NCBI RefSeq assembly: GCF_003610635.1
Contig: NZ_RAQJ01000001.1
Coordinates: 744,474-808,473, forward strand
Length of the DNA stretch: 64,000 nt
Direction of reading: 5' to 3'
Source of the DNA: Ichthyenterobacterium magnum
GTDB taxonomy: Bacteria > Bacteroidota > Bacteroidia > Flavobacteriales > Flavobacteriaceae
In this document: positions 43,049 to 52,350 of the stretch, piece after piece
Numbering within the stretch: position 1 is the stretch's first letter
Layout of the letters: the number at the start of each line of letters is the position of its first letter
Notes under the pieces: model-generated
The model's input: only the letters and a program-made list of their open reading frames with translations
Database searches by the model: none
What the model was told of the DNA's origin: nothing
Position numbers and translations under genes: made by a program

Positions 43049-45396
43049 AGAAAGTAATTCGTTACATAAAACATCATAAAATCAAATCTGTAGTAATCAC
43101 ATTACTTTTAATTGGTTACTTTTTCTGCTTACCTCAAGAGCTATTTAAAGATCCAACGGCAACTGTTATAACTAGCAAAAACAATGAATTAATAGGAGCA
43201 TCAATTGCAAAAGATGGACAATGGCGTTTTCCTCATAATGACAGTATTCCAGAAAAATTTAAAACCAGTATTATTCAATTTGAAGACGAATATTTTTATA
43301 AGCATCCTGGGTTTAATATTATTTCTATCATTAAGGCACTTAAGCAAAACCTAAGCTCAGGTTCAATAAAACGAGGAGGAAGTACTTTAACGCAACAAGT
43401 TATTCGCTTATCAAGAAAAGGTAAATCGAGAACTTATATAGAAAAAATTAAAGAAATTATCCTTGCTACACGATTAGAGCTTAGAAATTCAAAAAATGAA
43501 ATTCTAGCCTTTTATAGTAGCAATGCACCTTTTGGCGGTAATGTAGTAGGTTTAGATGCAGCTTCTTGGCGCTATTTTAACAGAAATGCAAATCAATTAT
43601 CATGGGCAGAAAGCGCTACGCTTGCAGTGCTGCCTAACGCGCCTAGTTTAATTTACCCTGGAAAAAACCAAGAACATTTATTAAAGAAAAGAAATCGTTT
43701 ACTAAAAAAGTTATTAGATAAACGTATTATTGATTCACTAACTTATAATTTATCAATTGTTGAGGGTTTGCCCCAAAAACCATATCCTTTACCACAAATC
43801 GCTCCCCATTTATTACAAAAAGTTGCTAAAACTCATTATGGAGAACATGTAACAACAACTCTAAATTTAGAGTTGCAAAAACGTGTAAACACAATAGTTT
43901 CAAATCATCATAATCTATTAAAACAAAACGAAATACATAATAGTGCCGTTCTAATTTTAGATGTAAATACCCGTGAAGTTTTATCTTATGTAGGCAATAC
44001 TCCAACTGATAAATTTCACCAAAAAGATGTAGATATCATTGATAAAGCAAGAAGTACCGGAAGCATTTTAAAACCCTTTCTGTATGCAGCAATGCTAGAT
44101 GCTGGAGAACTTTTACCAAATACTTTAGTGGTAGATGTACCTACACAATACGGAAGTTATAACCCTGAAAACTACAACAAAGAATATGATGGCGTTGTTC
44201 CTGCTAGTAGAGCATTATCACGTTCATTAAATGTTCCTGCTGTAAGAATGCTTCAAGAATTTGGCTTAGATAGATTTCATCATTATTTAAAAGCCTTAAA
44301 ACTTAAAGATTTAAAGTATAATGCAAATCACTATGGGCTTTCTTTAATTTTAGGCGGCGCAGAAAGTAATCTTTGGGATTTATGTAAAAGTTATGCCGCT
44401 TTATCTTCAACACTTAATCATTTTAATGAAAGTTCGAGCGAATATTTTACAAATGAATTTTGCGAACCTAAATTTATAGCATCAAAAACTGTAGATTTTG
44501 GGAAGCCTATTCAAAATAAAGTGCTATTTGATGCTGCTTCTATATACTTAACTTACGAAAGTTTAAAAAAAGTAAATCGCCCTGAAGGTGATGAAAGTTG
44601 GGAATTTTTTGATAGCTCTAAGCAAATTGCATGGAAAACTGGGACGAGTTTTGGGTTTCGGGATGCTTGGGCAATAGGTACAACCAAAGATTATGTTGTT
44701 GGTGTATGGGTTGGTAATGCAGATGGCGAAGGCAGACCAGGTTTGGTTGGTATTCAAACCGCTGCGCCAATTTTATTTGATGTGTTTGATTTGCTTCCAA
44801 ATAGCGATTGGTTTGATAAACCATATGATGAAATGCAAGAAATAGCTGTATGCTCAAAAAGTGGTTTTAGAGCTACTGAATTTTGTACAGATACTCAGCA
44901 AGAATTTATTCAAACAAGTGGACTTAAAACCAAACCTTGCTCTTATCATATTTTAGTACATCTTGATGAAAATGAACAATATCAAGTAAACTCATCATGT
45001 GAAGATTTAAATAAAATCAAACATAAACCCTGGTTCATATTACCTCCGTTAGTTAAATTTTATTACAAAGCAAAAAACCCTTTTTACAAATCAATTCCTA
45101 GATATAGAAGTGATTGTTTAGGTGAATCTAAAATAACAATGGAGTTTATATACCCCAAAAAAAATAATACTGTTTTTTTACCCAAAAATTTTGATGGTAA
45201 AACCAATGATTTAGTATTAAAAATAGCTCATTCTAAACCAGAAACAACAGTTTTTTGGTATATAGATAAAACTTTTGTTGGTAAAACTAAAGACATTCAT
45301 GATATGGCAATTATTCCTAAACAAGGTTCTCATCTCATTACTGCAGTTGATGAATTTGGTAATGAAACGAAACGCAAAATTGAGGTTTCAGAATAA
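43045..45396 (+). CDS. pbpC: Penicillin-binding protein 1C
   Basis: 783 residues. A membrane anchor (about 15-30) precedes a GT51 glycosyltransferase domain with EDEYFYKHPG (catalytic Glu near 76), GGSTLTQQ and LPNAPSLIYPG. The transpeptidase domain has STGSILKPF (SxxK Ser near 335), SRSLN (SxN) and KTGTSFG. A C-terminal BiPBP_C domain follows (about 690-783, FIYPKKNNTVFLPK onward), characteristic of PBP1C. All catalytic motifs are intact. It overlaps the ABM gene by 4 nt. PBP1C plus alpha-2-macroglobulin is a recognised partnership: protease defence with repair of the breached wall. Confidence 0.95.
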   Translation: MKKVIRYIKHHKIKSVVITLLLIGYFFCLPQELFKDPTATVITSKNNELIGASIAKDGQWRFPHNDSIPEKFKTSIIQFEDEYFYKHPGFNIISIIKALKQNLSSGSIKRGGSTLTQQVIRLSRKGKSRTYIEKIKEIILATRLELRNSKNEILAFYSSNAPFGGNVVGLDAASWRYFNRNANQLSWAESATLAVLPNAPSLIYPGKNQEHLLKKRNRLLKKLLDKRIIDSLTYNLSIVEGLPQKPYPLPQIAPHLLQKVAKTHYGEHVTTTLNLELQKRVNTIVSNHHNLLKQNEIHNSAVLILDVNTREVLSYVGNTPTDKFHQKDVDIIDKARSTGSILKPFLYAAMLDAGELLPNTLVVDVPTQYGSYNPENYNKEYDGVVPASRALSRSLNVPAVRMLQEFGLDRFHHYLKALKLKDLKYNANHYGLSLILGGAESNLWDLCKSYAALSSTLNHFNESSSEYFTNEFCEPKFIASKTVDFGKPIQNKVLFDAASIYLTYESLKKVNRPEGDESWEFFDSSKQIAWKTGTSFGFRDAWAIGTTKDYVVGVWVGNADGEGRPGLVGIQTAAPILFDVFDLLPNSDWFDKPYDEMQEIAVCSKSGFRATEFCTDTQQEFIQTSGLKTKPCSYHILVHLDENEQYQVNSSCEDLNKIKHKPWFILPPLVKFYYKAKNPFYKSIPRYRSDCLGESKITMEFIYPKKNNTVFLPKNFDGKTNDLVLKIAHSKPETTVFWYIDKTFVGKTKDIHDMAIIPKQGSHLITAVDEFGNETKRKIEVSE

Positions 45397-45426
45397 AAAT
45401 TTGAATACATAATATTATAAAATCAT

Positions 45427-45434
45427 TACATTTG
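45427..45434 (+). promoter_or_regulatory. Promoter of the small membrane protein gene
   Basis: TACATTTG fits TAnnTTTG, and a TTG at 45401-45403 stands 23 nt upstream as a possible -33 element. It ends 24 nt before the ATG at 45459. Confidence 0.6.
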
Positions 45435-45458
45435 CGCAACTAACACATACATTAAAAC

Positions 45459-45896
45459 ATGTACACTACAATTCAATTTTTACATTCTTACTGGGCTTAC
45501 TTAGTATTTATTGTTTTAGTCTTAGCAACATTTAATGCGCTCATTAAGTTTTTTGGCGATAAAGAATTTGAAGCAAAAGATTTTAGAATTTCATTATTTA
45601 CTTTAATAGTCTCGCATATTCAATTGCTTTTAGGAATTGTATTATTTTTTGCTTCAGATTATCTTTCTGTAATAAGTGACATAGGAATGGGAGAAGTAAT
45701 GAAAAACTCAACGTTACGTTCAAATATTATTGAACACCCTTTAACGATGATTATTGCTATAGCATTAATAACTATTGGATATTCTAAACATAAAAAGAAA
45801 TTAACTTCAAAACCAAAATTTAAAATGTTAGCTGTTTTTTATACTATAGCTTTAGTTTTAGTTTTAGCAAAAATCCCTTGGAATACTTGGTTTTAA
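45459..45896 (+). CDS. Four-helix membrane protein
   Basis: 145 residues with four hydrophobic segments (about 11-28, 47-65, 87-105, 122-140). The start YTTIQFLHSYWAYLVFIVLVLATFNAL and HIQLLLGIVLFF recur in flavobacterial proteins sometimes annotated as cytochrome b-like, and a few histidines (His9, His51, His90) are in or near helices. Heme binding is therefore possible but not shown. It is a single gene with its own promoter and a hairpin after it. Confidence 0.75.
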   Translation: MYTTIQFLHSYWAYLVFIVLVLATFNALIKFFGDKEFEAKDFRISLFTLIVSHIQLLLGIVLFFASDYLSVISDIGMGEVMKNSTLRSNIIEHPLTMIIAIALITIGYSKHKKKLTSKPKFKMLAVFYTIALVLVLAKIPWNTWF

Positions 45897-45900
45897 ATCA

Positions 45901-45933
45901 TAAAAAAGCGCAAATTAATGTTTGCGCTTTTTT
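45901..45933. terminator. Bidirectional terminator
   Basis: AAAAGCGCAAA pairs with TTTGCGCTTTT around a 6-nt loop, flanked by A and T runs. It lies between the convergent membrane-protein and EEP genes. Confidence 0.9.
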
Positions 45934-45958
45934 ATAGTTATAATTATAATTTACTCAG

Positions 45959-47023
45959 CTATTCTATTTTTTTTATAACATAAACATAAACAGGAAAGTG
46001 GTCACTAAAACCATTAGTAAAACTACCGTTAGAAAAACTTCGTTTGGGGTATCCTTTATAACGTCCTTTTTTACTTATTAAATAATTTTTATTAAAAATC
46101 CCTGCTTTATAATATCTAAATGATGAGTAATCTTTTTCTAACAATGGTTTAGTAATCATAATTTGATCAAATAAACTCCATGCATCTCTATACGCATTAG
46201 AACCCAACCCTTTTTTAAAGAAGTTTTCCATTGGGTTGTAAATTCCTTTCAATCCAACTTTACTCCTATCACTCTGCGCTTTTAAAACGTCTTTAACACT
46301 TGAGTTGGTTGGATTATCATTTAAATCTCCCATTGTAAATATTTTAGCATATGGGTCAATAGATTGTAAAGAATCGATAATACGCTTACTTACTTTGGCT
46401 GCTGCAACTCGCTTTGGTCTACTTCTTGCCTCACCACCTCGTCTAGATGGCCAATGGTTAACGATAATATGTATTAGCTCTCCATCTAATTTACCACTTA
46501 CAAGCAATTGGTCTCTTGTAAAAATACGCTTCCTAGTCTGATCATCATAAATTTTTAATTCATGTTTACTCTCATTTATAGGTCTAAACAATTTTTTTTG
46601 ATATAATAACCCTACATCAATTCCTCTAGCATCTGGAGAATCAAAGTGTATAATTCCGTAATCTTTAGCTAATAATAAGGTGTCATTTACCAAATCGACA
46701 AGAACCTGTCTATTTTCAACTTCAGAAACTCCTATTATAGCAGGTGTGTTGCCTGTTACATCAGCTCCAATATCTGCAATAACCTGAGCCATGTTATGCA
46801 CTTTCTTTTTATAAACCTCTGCTCTATTGGTTTTCATTTCCATAATAGGGCTTGCTTCATCAAACTTATTTGGATCATTTATAGTATCAAATAAATTTTC
46901 TAGATTATAAAACGCTACTGTATGTACTTTAAACTTTGTTTTTTGTTTTTTTTCTTCTTGGGAAAAAAGACCAAACGACAACAGTAAACAAATGATTGTT
47001 ACCGAAAACTTTAATAATTTCAT
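45959..47023 (-). CDS. Exported endonuclease/exonuclease/phosphatase (EEP) family protein
   Basis: 354 residues. A signal peptide (about 1-21, LLSFGLFSQ) exports it. EEP-fold motifs are visible: FYNLENLFD near residue 41 (Asn and Glu for metal), GVSEVENRQVL near 98, HIIVNHWPSRRGGEARSRPKR near 187, TMGDLNDNPTNSS near 231 and the terminal FSDHFPVYV with the catalytic Asp-His. It hydrolyses phosphodiester or phosphomonoester bonds; DNA/RNA is likely but unproven. It is divergent from a TonB-receptor/DUF5689 pair and has a leaderless-looking cytoplasmic paralogue at 61011-61967. Confidence 0.92.
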   Translation of the reverse strand: MKLLKFSVTIICLLLSFGLFSQEEKKQKTKFKVHTVAFYNLENLFDTINDPNKFDEASPIMEMKTNRAEVYKKKVHNMAQVIADIGADVTGNTPAIIGVSEVENRQVLVDLVNDTLLLAKDYGIIHFDSPDARGIDVGLLYQKKLFRPINESKHELKIYDDQTRKRIFTRDQLLVSGKLDGELIHIIVNHWPSRRGGEARSRPKRVAAAKVSKRIIDSLQSIDPYAKIFTMGDLNDNPTNSSVKDVLKAQSDRSKVGLKGIYNPMENFFKKGLGSNAYRDAWSLFDQIMITKPLLEKDYSSFRYYKAGIFNKNYLISKKGRYKGYPKRSFSNGSFTNGFSDHFPVYVYVIKKIE

Positions 47024-47096
47024 CGACTGTATATTATGTTATTGTTATTATGTATACAAATGTTACGCCAAAAGTATGTATTTATTATAAATAATG

Positions 47097-47104
47097 TAAA
47101 TTTG
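47097..47104 (+). promoter_or_regulatory. Candidate -7 box for the TonB receptor gene
   Basis: TAAATTTG fits TAnnTTTG and ends 56 nt before the ATG at 47161. The 137-bp divergent gap also must hold the EEP gene promoter, where I see no clear -7 box. Confidence 0.45.
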
Positions 47105-47160
47105 CAAGCCTTAAATAACTATTATTTAATGCACAACAACTATTAATTTTAAAATTAGGC

Positions 47161-49980
47161 ATGAAAAAAAGTTTTTTTATTTTTTTATTCGGAATTTTTT
47201 CTGCGTTCACAGTTCTTGCTCAAGACACTATTGTTAAAGGAAGTGTTCTAGACGGAATAACAGGAGAACCTATTCCAGATGTAACCATTACAATTGAAGA
47301 AACCTCACAAACAGCTACAACAAATGCTTTAGGAGAATTTAGTTTTACAACTAAAGTCCCTTTAGGAGAGCAAGTTTTAAAGGTTGAAAAATTAAACTAT
47401 GTTACTAAACGTTATCCTATTGTTGTAAACGAAGGTAAGACTGTTGACATTAGTGGTATGACATTAGATTTCGATCCAGGGAGTGAATCTGATCAATTTA
47501 CAATTTCACTTTCTGATGACGAACTTAATGATGATACTAGTGGAGCAGATAATATTTCTGGTTTATTATCATCGTCTCAAGATATCTTTCAACGTACAGC
47601 AGCATTTGAATTTAGCTCATCTTTTTTTAGAGTAAGAGGATTAGACTCAGACAATGGTTCTGTTTTAATTAACGGAATTGAGATGAACAAACTCTATAAT
47701 GGAAGACCACAATGGAGTAATTGGGGCGGTTTAAATGATGTTGTTAGAAACCAAGAGTTAACATCTGGTTTAACACCATCGGCTTATAATTTTGGAGGTG
47801 TTTTAGGTACAACCAATATAAACACGAGAGCTTCTAATTATAGAAGCGGTGGTCGTTTAACCTACTCATCATCAAATAGAAGTTACACCAACCGCTTAAT
47901 GGCAAGTTATGCTTCTGGTTTAGTAGAAGGTGGTTGGGCATATACAATTATGCTAGGAAGACGTTGGGGAAATGAGGGTTTTCAAGACGCTTCATTATAT
48001 GACTCTAATTCTTTTTTCGCTTCTGTTGAAAAGAAAATTAATGACAAGCATAGTATAAATTTCACTTCTATTTATGCACCAAACAGAAGAGGTAAATCGT
48101 CCCCAAACACACAAGAAGTTTATGATTTAAAAGGTATAAAATATAACGAATATTGGGGTTATTTAGATGGTGAAAAACGTAACTCACGTATAAAAGAAGT
48201 TGAAGAACCTATATTAATGTTAAACCACTATTGGGATATTAACTCAAAAACCTCATTAAATACAAACATAGGTTACCAATTTGGTAAATTAGGCAATAGC
48301 CGTTTAGACTATGCTGCGGGAAGAAACCCAAGTCCGGCCTATTATCAAAATTTACCAAGCTACTTTTTAGCAGATAATGATGGTCCTGATTACGCTGGAG
48401 CATATGTTGCCGAGCAAGAGTTTTTAAACAATGGTCAAATAAATTGGGTAGATATAATAGATGCTAACTTAAATGCATCAATTGATGGTTTAGGTGCTTA
48501 TGCATTATATGAAGATAGAGTAGATGATAAGCAATTAACTATTAATTCTATTTTAAGTACCGAATTTAATGAAAATGTTTCTTTAAATGCATCACTTAAT
48601 TATAAGAAATTAAAGTCTGAAAATTTTGCTGAAGTTATAGATTTATTAGGTGCTTCAGGCTATTCTAATGTTGATTCATTTGATGGGTTTCAATACGATT
48701 TTCAAAATCCAGATAGAATTATTGAAGAAGGTGATAAATTTAAATACAATTACAACTTAGAAGCTAATATAATTTCTGGTTATGCAAATGCATTATTTAA
48801 ATATAATAAAATTGACTTTTATGTCTCAGGAAGCATAACAAAAACAGACTATCAAAGAGAAGGTTTATATCAAAACGAAGCCAATATTGAGCTTGATAAC
48901 TTAGGAAATGTTATTTCTGACAATTCATCAGGTAAAGGTAAAAAATTAGATTTTACTGGATTTGGTGCTAAAGCAGGATTCACTTATAAAATTACAGGTA
49001 AACACCTTTTAGATGTTAATGCAGGTTATATTACCAGAGCACCTTCGTTAAGAAACACATATTCTAACTCAAGATCTAATCATGATGTTATAGGCATTGT
49101 TAATGGTGTAAATGTAACTGGAAAAGAAATCACAGAAGAAAAGATATCGTCAGTAGATGCAAGTTACATCTTTAGATCCTCTATTGTTAAAGCCAAACTA
49201 ACTGGGTTTTACACAAAAATAGAAGATGCTAATGAAGTTTCTTTTTACTATGCAGATGGTGTAGGAGGTTTTGAAAGCCAAAACGGAACCTTACAAACGA
49301 ATGAGTTTGTTTCAGAAGTTTTACAAGGTATAGACAAAAAACATATTGGTTTTGAATTAGGAATTGAAGCTCAAGTAACACCAACAATTAAATTAAAAGG
49401 TGTTGCATCAATAGGACAATATACTTATGATAATAATCCAAATTTTTACTTGACTTCAGATAGCCAAGTAGCAACATTTGGTGATGGAACAGCAAATCTA
49501 AAAGATTATAAAATTGCTGGCGGACCTCAACGTGCTGCTTCTATCGGTTTTGAATATAGAGACCCTGCTTATTGGTGGTTTGGTGCTACAGCAAACTTTT
49601 TCTCTAATGCCTATGTAGATGTTAGCCCAATAACAAGAACAAGTAGTTTTTACTTAGACCCAACAGATGGCTTGCCATTAAATGATTATGACCCAGCAAT
49701 AGCTAGAGAGTTATTAAAACAAGAAGAATTTGATAGCTACATGGTTGTTAATCTTATTGGAGGTAAATCATGGAGAATTGGAGATAAATATATTGGCTTT
49801 TTTGCTAGTGTAGGAAACCTTTTAGATAAACAATATAAAACAGGTGGTTTTGAGCAAGCTAGAAATGCTAATTATACAGAATTACGTGAAGATGTAAGTA
49901 ATCCAAAAAGAAGGTTTGGACCAAAATATTGGTATGGGCGTGGTACAAATTACTTTGTAAATGTGTACCTTAGATTTTAG
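47161..49980 (+). CDS. TonB-dependent receptor with CarboxypepD-regulatory domain
   Basis: 939 residues. Signal peptide (about 1-20), then a carboxypeptidase-regulatory-like sandwich (about 24-105, VKGSVLDGITGEPIPDVTITIEE), a plug with the DNGSVLINGIEMNKL block (about 160-175) and a 22-strand barrel ending in Phe (FVNVYLRF). No TonB box can be read with certainty. The architecture fits SusC-like transporters of the outer membrane, but a SusD is missing; the DUF5689 lipoprotein follows instead (36 nt gap). It imports an unknown substrate through TonB energy. Confidence 0.92.
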   Translation: MKKSFFIFLFGIFSAFTVLAQDTIVKGSVLDGITGEPIPDVTITIEETSQTATTNALGEFSFTTKVPLGEQVLKVEKLNYVTKRYPIVVNEGKTVDISGMTLDFDPGSESDQFTISLSDDELNDDTSGADNISGLLSSSQDIFQRTAAFEFSSSFFRVRGLDSDNGSVLINGIEMNKLYNGRPQWSNWGGLNDVVRNQELTSGLTPSAYNFGGVLGTTNINTRASNYRSGGRLTYSSSNRSYTNRLMASYASGLVEGGWAYTIMLGRRWGNEGFQDASLYDSNSFFASVEKKINDKHSINFTSIYAPNRRGKSSPNTQEVYDLKGIKYNEYWGYLDGEKRNSRIKEVEEPILMLNHYWDINSKTSLNTNIGYQFGKLGNSRLDYAAGRNPSPAYYQNLPSYFLADNDGPDYAGAYVAEQEFLNNGQINWVDIIDANLNASIDGLGAYALYEDRVDDKQLTINSILSTEFNENVSLNASLNYKKLKSENFAEVIDLLGASGYSNVDSFDGFQYDFQNPDRIIEEGDKFKYNYNLEANIISGYANALFKYNKIDFYVSGSITKTDYQREGLYQNEANIELDNLGNVISDNSSGKGKKLDFTGFGAKAGFTYKITGKHLLDVNAGYITRAPSLRNTYSNSRSNHDVIGIVNGVNVTGKEITEEKISSVDASYIFRSSIVKAKLTGFYTKIEDANEVSFYYADGVGGFESQNGTLQTNEFVSEVLQGIDKKHIGFELGIEAQVTPTIKLKGVASIGQYTYDNNPNFYLTSDSQVATFGDGTANLKDYKIAGGPQRAASIGFEYRDPAYWWFGATANFFSNAYVDVSPITRTSSFYLDPTDGLPLNDYDPAIARELLKQEEFDSYMVVNLIGGKSWRIGDKYIGFFASVGNLLDKQYKTGGFEQARNANYTELREDVSNPKRRFGPKYWYGRGTNYFVNVYLRF

Positions 49981-50016
49981 AAAAAGAAAAATTAATAATA
50001 CAATACACTTAACATT

Positions 50017-51540
50017 ATGAAAACGAATAAATTTTTAACCCTATTACTAGCTTTAGTTGCTAGTATTGCTATTACATCTTGTGTAGAAGATGATGATTTC
50101 TCAATTCCTAGTGATTTAGGCGAAGAAGAAAATATTGCTTTGCAAAATATTTTGGCTGGTATTGCTGATGGAACGATTGATGAAGTATCTATTGCTGAGT
50201 TAAAAGCTATGTATGATTCTGACCCAAACAATGATGGTGATAATGATGATGCCATTCCATTTCAAGTAGATACTGACATTGTTGTAAAAGGCTATGTAAG
50301 TTCATCTGATCGAACTGGCAATTTCTATAAAGAAATATACATCCAAGATAATTTTGAAAATCCTACAGCTGCGATTAAAGTAATTATAAACCAAACAGAC
50401 CTTTACAATAAATATAATAAAGGGCGTGAAGTATATATTAGATTAAATCCTCCAACTAACTCAAATATCCCTAATGGCTTATTTATTGGTGAAGAACGCA
50501 CAGGAAATAATGTTATTACAATTGGAGGAGGAACCGAAACTGATCAATTTGGAACAACAGTAACTAGTTTGGGTACAGCTCAAGCTAACTCTAGAATGTT
50601 TCGATCTACAACTACAATGGATATTGTACCATTAAATATATCTTTTGATCAAATCTCTGATGATAACATAGGAATGTTTGTTCAAATAGATGGTGTAGAA
50701 TTTCCTGACTATCTTAGTAATGAGAACTATTTTGATCCTCAAGAAGATTTTGACACACAAAGAACCCTACAAGCTTGTTCTGGATTTTCTTATTCAAATT
50801 TCATCTTAGAAACAAGTTCTTTTTCTGACTTTAAAAACGAATCATTACCAACAGGTAACGGCTCAATTTCTGCCATTGTAAGTAAAACCTTTGATGCTAG
50901 TAGCTTAATATTAACATTAAATTCAACAGATGATGTTAATTTTGATGGAGAGCGCTGTTCTCTATTAGATATTACAGATTTTAGTGAAGTTTTTAATGAT
51001 GATTTTGAATCTATGTCAACTAACGCTACTATTTCTGGTAATGGCTGGACAGCTTTTGCTGAAGAAGGAACTTATAACTGGAGAGCATTAACGACTACAG
51101 ATAGCGGTAATCCAGGTCCTGGAAATAAAATTGCCTCTATGGGAGCATATAACTCTGGTGTTACAAGTAATATAACTTGGCTAATATCACCAAGTATTGA
51201 TCTTGACGCGCAAGATTTAGAGTTCGTTAACTTTCAAACATCAAATAGTTTTTCTGATGATAGCGAATTAGAATTACTAATCTCTACAGATTGGGATGGC
51301 ATTGAAGCAAATATAACTTCAGCTACATGGACAACGCTTCCTGGAATAATAGTATCTGATGATGCGTATTATCAAGACTGGGTAGATTCTGGCTTAATTA
51401 ATATTGGCTCATATTCTGGCACAGCTCATATTGCTTTTAAATACATTGGTGGAGATAATAGTGGAAATAATCCACCAAATACAGGAACAATTGATGGTAC
51501 TTATGAAATAGATAATTTTAAAGTATTAGTTCAAGACTAA
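50017..51540 (+). CDS. DUF5689 lipoprotein with OB-fold-like and choice-of-anchor parts
   Basis: 507 residues. Lipobox AITSC (Cys22) gives an outer-membrane lipoprotein. Residues about 85-220 (DIVVKGYVSSSDRTGNFYKEIYIQDNF...GREVYIRL) are the DUF5689 region and read like a five-stranded OB barrel of the type that precedes EEP domains in extracellular nucleases such as ExeM/YhcR. The C-terminal ~170 residues (NDDFESMSTNATISGNGWTAF...TYEIDNFKVLV) are a choice-of-anchor/cleaved-adhesin sandwich. Translated after the TonB receptor, it may work as its surface-exposed partner. OB-fold assignment is my inference. Confidence 0.82.
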   Translation: MKTNKFLTLLLALVASIAITSCVEDDDFSIPSDLGEEENIALQNILAGIADGTIDEVSIAELKAMYDSDPNNDGDNDDAIPFQVDTDIVVKGYVSSSDRTGNFYKEIYIQDNFENPTAAIKVIINQTDLYNKYNKGREVYIRLNPPTNSNIPNGLFIGEERTGNNVITIGGGTETDQFGTTVTSLGTAQANSRMFRSTTTMDIVPLNISFDQISDDNIGMFVQIDGVEFPDYLSNENYFDPQEDFDTQRTLQACSGFSYSNFILETSSFSDFKNESLPTGNGSISAIVSKTFDASSLILTLNSTDDVNFDGERCSLLDITDFSEVFNDDFESMSTNATISGNGWTAFAEEGTYNWRALTTTDSGNPGPGNKIASMGAYNSGVTSNITWLISPSIDLDAQDLEFVNFQTSNSFSDDSELELLISTDWDGIEANITSATWTTLPGIIVSDDAYYQDWVDSGLINIGSYSGTAHIAFKYIGGDNSGNNPPNTGTIDGTYEIDNFKVLVQD

Positions 51541-51559
51541 AACTCTTTTTATATATAAA

Positions 51560-51597
51560 AACAAAACCTGCTAATTTAATTAGCAGGTTTTGTTTTT
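51560..51597 (+). terminator. Terminator after the DUF5689 gene
   Basis: AAAACCTGCTAA pairs with TTAGCAGGTTTT over 12 bp around a 5-nt loop, followed by a T-run. It is strong and close to the stop at 51540. Confidence 0.9.
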
Positions 51598-51611
51598 TAA
51601 AATCTTACTTA

Positions 51612-51989
51612 ATGATATTATCCGATCAATTCTTTTTTAGTGTATTTAATCACTATAAAACTAGATACAAAAAGCATGCTAATACAATAGCAATAGCTTA
51701 TATAACTTTATTACAATCTTCATTAGTGTTATTATTAGGCGTATTCTTTTCGGTGTTTTTAAAACAAATGAATACTACAACCATGTCTTCCACAAAAGCT
51801 TGGGTATTATTCTTTTTAACTGTACTAGTTATCTACTTTAAAAATTGGTTAAAATATAGTGGTAAAACACGTAAAATATTAAATGCTAAAGCCAACAAAA
51901 GCAAATCTCAGGGCTTTAATATCTTTGCACTTTTCTTATTACCATTTGGTCTTATTTTTATTGCGTTACTTTTATTAAAATCCTTTTAA
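51612..51989 (+). CDS. Small membrane protein
   Basis: 125 residues with three hydrophobic segments (about 28-48, 62-78, 103-121) separated by Lys-rich loops. No family recognised. The gene starts 15 nt after the strong terminator, so it needs its own promoter inside or just after the hairpin; none is clear. It could be a real flavobacterial gene, given a coherent membrane topology and normal codon use. Confidence 0.65.
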   Translation: MILSDQFFFSVFNHYKTRYKKHANTIAIAYITLLQSSLVLLLGVFFSVFLKQMNTTTMSSTKAWVLFFLTVLVIYFKNWLKYSGKTRKILNAKANKSKSQGFNIFALFLLPFGLIFIALLLLKSF

Positions 51990-52047
51990 CGTAAGTTAAT
52001 ATAATAAATCTAAATACCCATTTTATGTCATAATACAGTTTTAAGTG

Positions 52048-52128
52048 TCATTCCAAACTTGTTTCAGAATCTCATCAAATAGAATATTAGTTATTTAGAA
52101 TGAGAACCTGAAACTAGTTCAGGTTGAC
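52048..52128. repeat. Large imperfect inverted repeat (MITE/REP-like)
   Basis: The left arm (52048-52076, GTCATTCCAAACTTGTTTCA...) and the reverse complement of the right arm (52100-52128) match at 22 of 29 positions. Within the right arm an 8-bp hairpin AACCTGAA-ACTAG-TTCAGGTT (52105-52125) is perfect. The pattern GTCATTCC...TTGTTTCAG...CTGAAAC...TTCAG resembles palindromic intergenic repeats I recall from other flavobacteria. Confidence 0.65.
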
Positions 52129-52189
52129 GTAATGTTTTATTCGAAGGTGGTTTACCTACTAAGTCAATACTTAAAATAAGAACTTAAAA

Positions 52190-52206
52190 CCTTTAGACTT
52201 TGCTCA
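52190..52206 (+). repeat. Dispersed short repeat, intergenic copy
   Basis: CCTTTAGACTTTGCTCA matches the mfd copy at 5197-5213 in 15 of 17 positions. It sits 62 nt after the large inverted repeat. Confidence 0.5.
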
Positions 52207-52285
52207 AGGTAACAAAGATTGACTTTTTACTATTCCTTTTGCACAAGTAATAATCTTAAACCTAATCAAATTCAGGTCTTTAAAG

Positions 52286-52320
52286 AAAAAAGCTCCATCA
52301 AATTAATGATGAAGCTTTTA
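52286..52320 (-). terminator. Terminator of the type IX cargo operon
   Basis: AAAGCTTCATCA pairs with TGATGGAGCTTT with one mismatch around a 6-nt loop; on the minus strand a T-tract follows. It lies just after the stop of the OmpA-family gene at 52351. Confidence 0.8.
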
Positions 52321-52350
52321 AAAATTGGTTAGTTAGTAATCTATATAAAT

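Larger units (their letters stand above)
51990..52350. other. 361-bp gene-free stretch built of repeats
   Basis: No plausible ORF. It contains a long imperfect inverted repeat (52048-52128), a copy of the short motif seen in mfd (52190-52206) and, at its right end, the terminator of the OmpA gene. It looks like a graveyard of miniature palindromic elements between two convergent operons. Confidence 0.7.
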
